From the NCBI GenBank assembly GCA_003476475.1, contig DMUD01000224.1, positions 1-6,877 of the forward strand: 6,877 nucleotides of DNA, given 5' to 3'. The DNA comes from Cytophagales bacterium. Its GTDB lineage: Bacteria > Bacteroidota > Bacteroidia > Cytophagales > UBA9547. Shown here piece by piece: positions 6,204 to 6,877 of this stretch. The notes under the pieces are model-generated. The model made no database searches. It saw nothing but the letters and a program-made list of their open reading frames with translations, and was not told where the DNA came from. The position numbers and the translations under genes were made by a program. The stretch's first letter is position 1. Each line of letters opens with the position of its first letter.

Positions 6204-6737
6204 ATGAAAAAAGTTGTAATTGCAGTAGTAATATTGGTGATAGGGGTGAGTTCCTCCTTTGCTCAAAAAATAAAGTCAAGCAAGTTGGAAATTGGCTTTT
6301 TCTCTTCTACTCCTGTAGAGGACATTGAGGCATTGTCAAAAACAGGTGTTTCAATCATCGACACCTCAAATAACCAGATAGCTTTTAGTGTGAAAAATAC
6401 TTCTTTCGTTTTCCCCAACTCGCTTATGCAAGAGCATTTCAACGAGAAGTACATGGAGAGCAATAAATTTCCGCAAAGCAGTTTTTCCGGAGTGTTTTTA
6501 GGGGCTGTTGATTGGAATAAAGAAGGCGTGCAAAAAGTAAATGTGCAAGGTACCCTAAACATTCATGGTGTTGCAATGCCTCGATCCATTTCCGTTACCT
6601 TGAACATTAAGAATGGAAAAGTTTCGGGTACTACCGAATTTAAAGTGCGTACTTCTGACCATAAGATTGAAATACCCAAAATAGTGTGGGAAAAAATTGC
6701 AGAAGAAATTAAAGTAACGGTGAATGCGGTGTATTGA
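6204..6737 (+). CDS. YceI family periplasmic lipid-binding-like protein
   Basis: The ATG at 6204, 1 nt after the preceding stop, gives a 177-aa protein with signal peptide MKKVVIAVVILVIGVSSSFA and cleavage before Gln21. An upstream in-frame ATG at 6156 lies inside the barrel gene and is rejected. The YceI lipocalin-like fold is recognised from IAFSVKNTSFVFPNSLMQEH (59-78), the EKYMESNKFPQSSFSG stretch (81-96), VQGTLNIHGVAMPRSISVTL (114-133) and the closing strands EIPKIVWEKIAEEIKVTV. Family members bind isoprenoid or other amphiphilic molecules in an eight-stranded barrel, and some associate with respiratory chains. In this branch the N-terminal 'D..HS' start is not conserved. It is the last gene of the operon. 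No clear terminator follows before the convergent rlmD stop 21 nt away. Confidence 0.92.
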   Translation: MKKVVIAVVILVIGVSSSFAQKIKSSKLEIGFFSSTPVEDIEALSKTGVSIIDTSNNQIAFSVKNTSFVFPNSLMQEHFNEKYMESNKFPQSSFSGVFLGAVDWNKEGVQKVNVQGTLNIHGVAMPRSISVTLNIKNGKVSGTTEFKVRTSDHKIEIPKIVWEKIAEEIKVTVNAVY

Positions 6738-6758
6738 ACACGTTTTACAAGTTTCCTT

Positions 6759-6877
6759 TTAAACACGCTTCTGTAACAGTACTACATTTTCCACATGGCT
6801 TGTATGTGGAAACATGTCGACTGGTTGCACTTTTTTCACTTCATATTTTTCGTCAAGCAGGGCTAAATCACGCGCTT
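6759..6877 (-). CDS. rlmD: 23S rRNA (uracil-5-)-methyltransferase RlmD, C-terminus (partial)
   Basis: On the minus strand the frame open at the window edge (6877) runs 38 codons to TAA at 6759-6761. It includes YEVKKVQPVDMFPHTSHVEN and then VVLLQKRV. This is the typical end of TrmA/RlmD-type enzymes, in which 'QPVDMFPHTxHVE' is the conserved C-terminal segment with the general-base Glu. They use SAM to make 5-methyluridine in RNA. Only the tail is present, so the split between RlmD, RlmC and TrmA is not certain, though RlmD is the usual Bacteroidota annotation. It is convergent with the YceI gene, with 21 nt between stop codons. Confidence 0.85.
   Translation of the reverse strand, partial: ARDLALLDEKYEVKKVQPVDMFPHTSHVENVVLLQKRV
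6788..6812. repeat. 9-bp inverted repeat inside the rlmD 3' end
   Basis: TTTCCACAT (6788-6796) and ATGTGGAAA (6804-6812) form a perfect 9-bp stem with a 7-nt loop. It lies 50 nt past the YceI stop, but within conserved rlmD codons (MFPHTSHVEN). A T-run on the plus strand occurs only at 6832-6837, too far away for a standard terminator. Confidence 0.4.

Overview
The window looks like chromosomal DNA of a member of the Bacteroidota, probably Cytophagales-like. The evidence is a type IX secretion (T9SS) sorting domain, a DUF5777 outer-membrane barrel, near absence of Shine-Dalgarno sequences, a promoter of the Bacteroidota type (TTG, 20-nt spacer, TAnnTTTG) before ahcY, and AT-rich DNA. No mobile element, CRISPR array, tRNA or rRNA was seen.

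Layout. Positions 62-360 (minus) hold a decayed SRAP/YedK-type gene (SOS response-associated peptidase family) with no start codon, a one-base frameshift and an apparently displaced internal motif. Positions 507-1814 (plus) encode S-adenosylhomocysteinase (ahcY), with its own promoter and a strong hairpin terminator that abuts the convergent gene. Positions 1925-3185 (minus) are a two-gene unit: a conserved 129-aa protein of unknown function, then a CvfB-type protein with three S1 domains and a winged helix. Positions 3293-3670 (plus) encode the fluoride channel FluC/CrcB, transcribed divergently from that unit. Positions 3671-4072 are a 402-nt gap with several inverted repeats and only a doubtful 47-codon ORF.

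Positions 4073-6737 (plus) are a compact four-gene operon, with junctions of -1, 7 and 1 nt. It encodes a secreted mono-haem protein with a T9SS C-terminal domain, a mono-haem c-type cytochrome lipoprotein, a DUF5777 beta-barrel and a YceI-family periplasmic protein. All four products carry export signals, and two carry CxxCH haem sites. This is the most interesting part of the window: it could be a small cell-envelope redox module, but its role cannot be read from sequence. The window ends inside the 3' end of a convergent rlmD-type rRNA methyltransferase gene (minus).

The housekeeping genes (ahcY, cvfB, crcB, rlmD) appear intact or simply cut by the window edge. The first gene is clearly broken.
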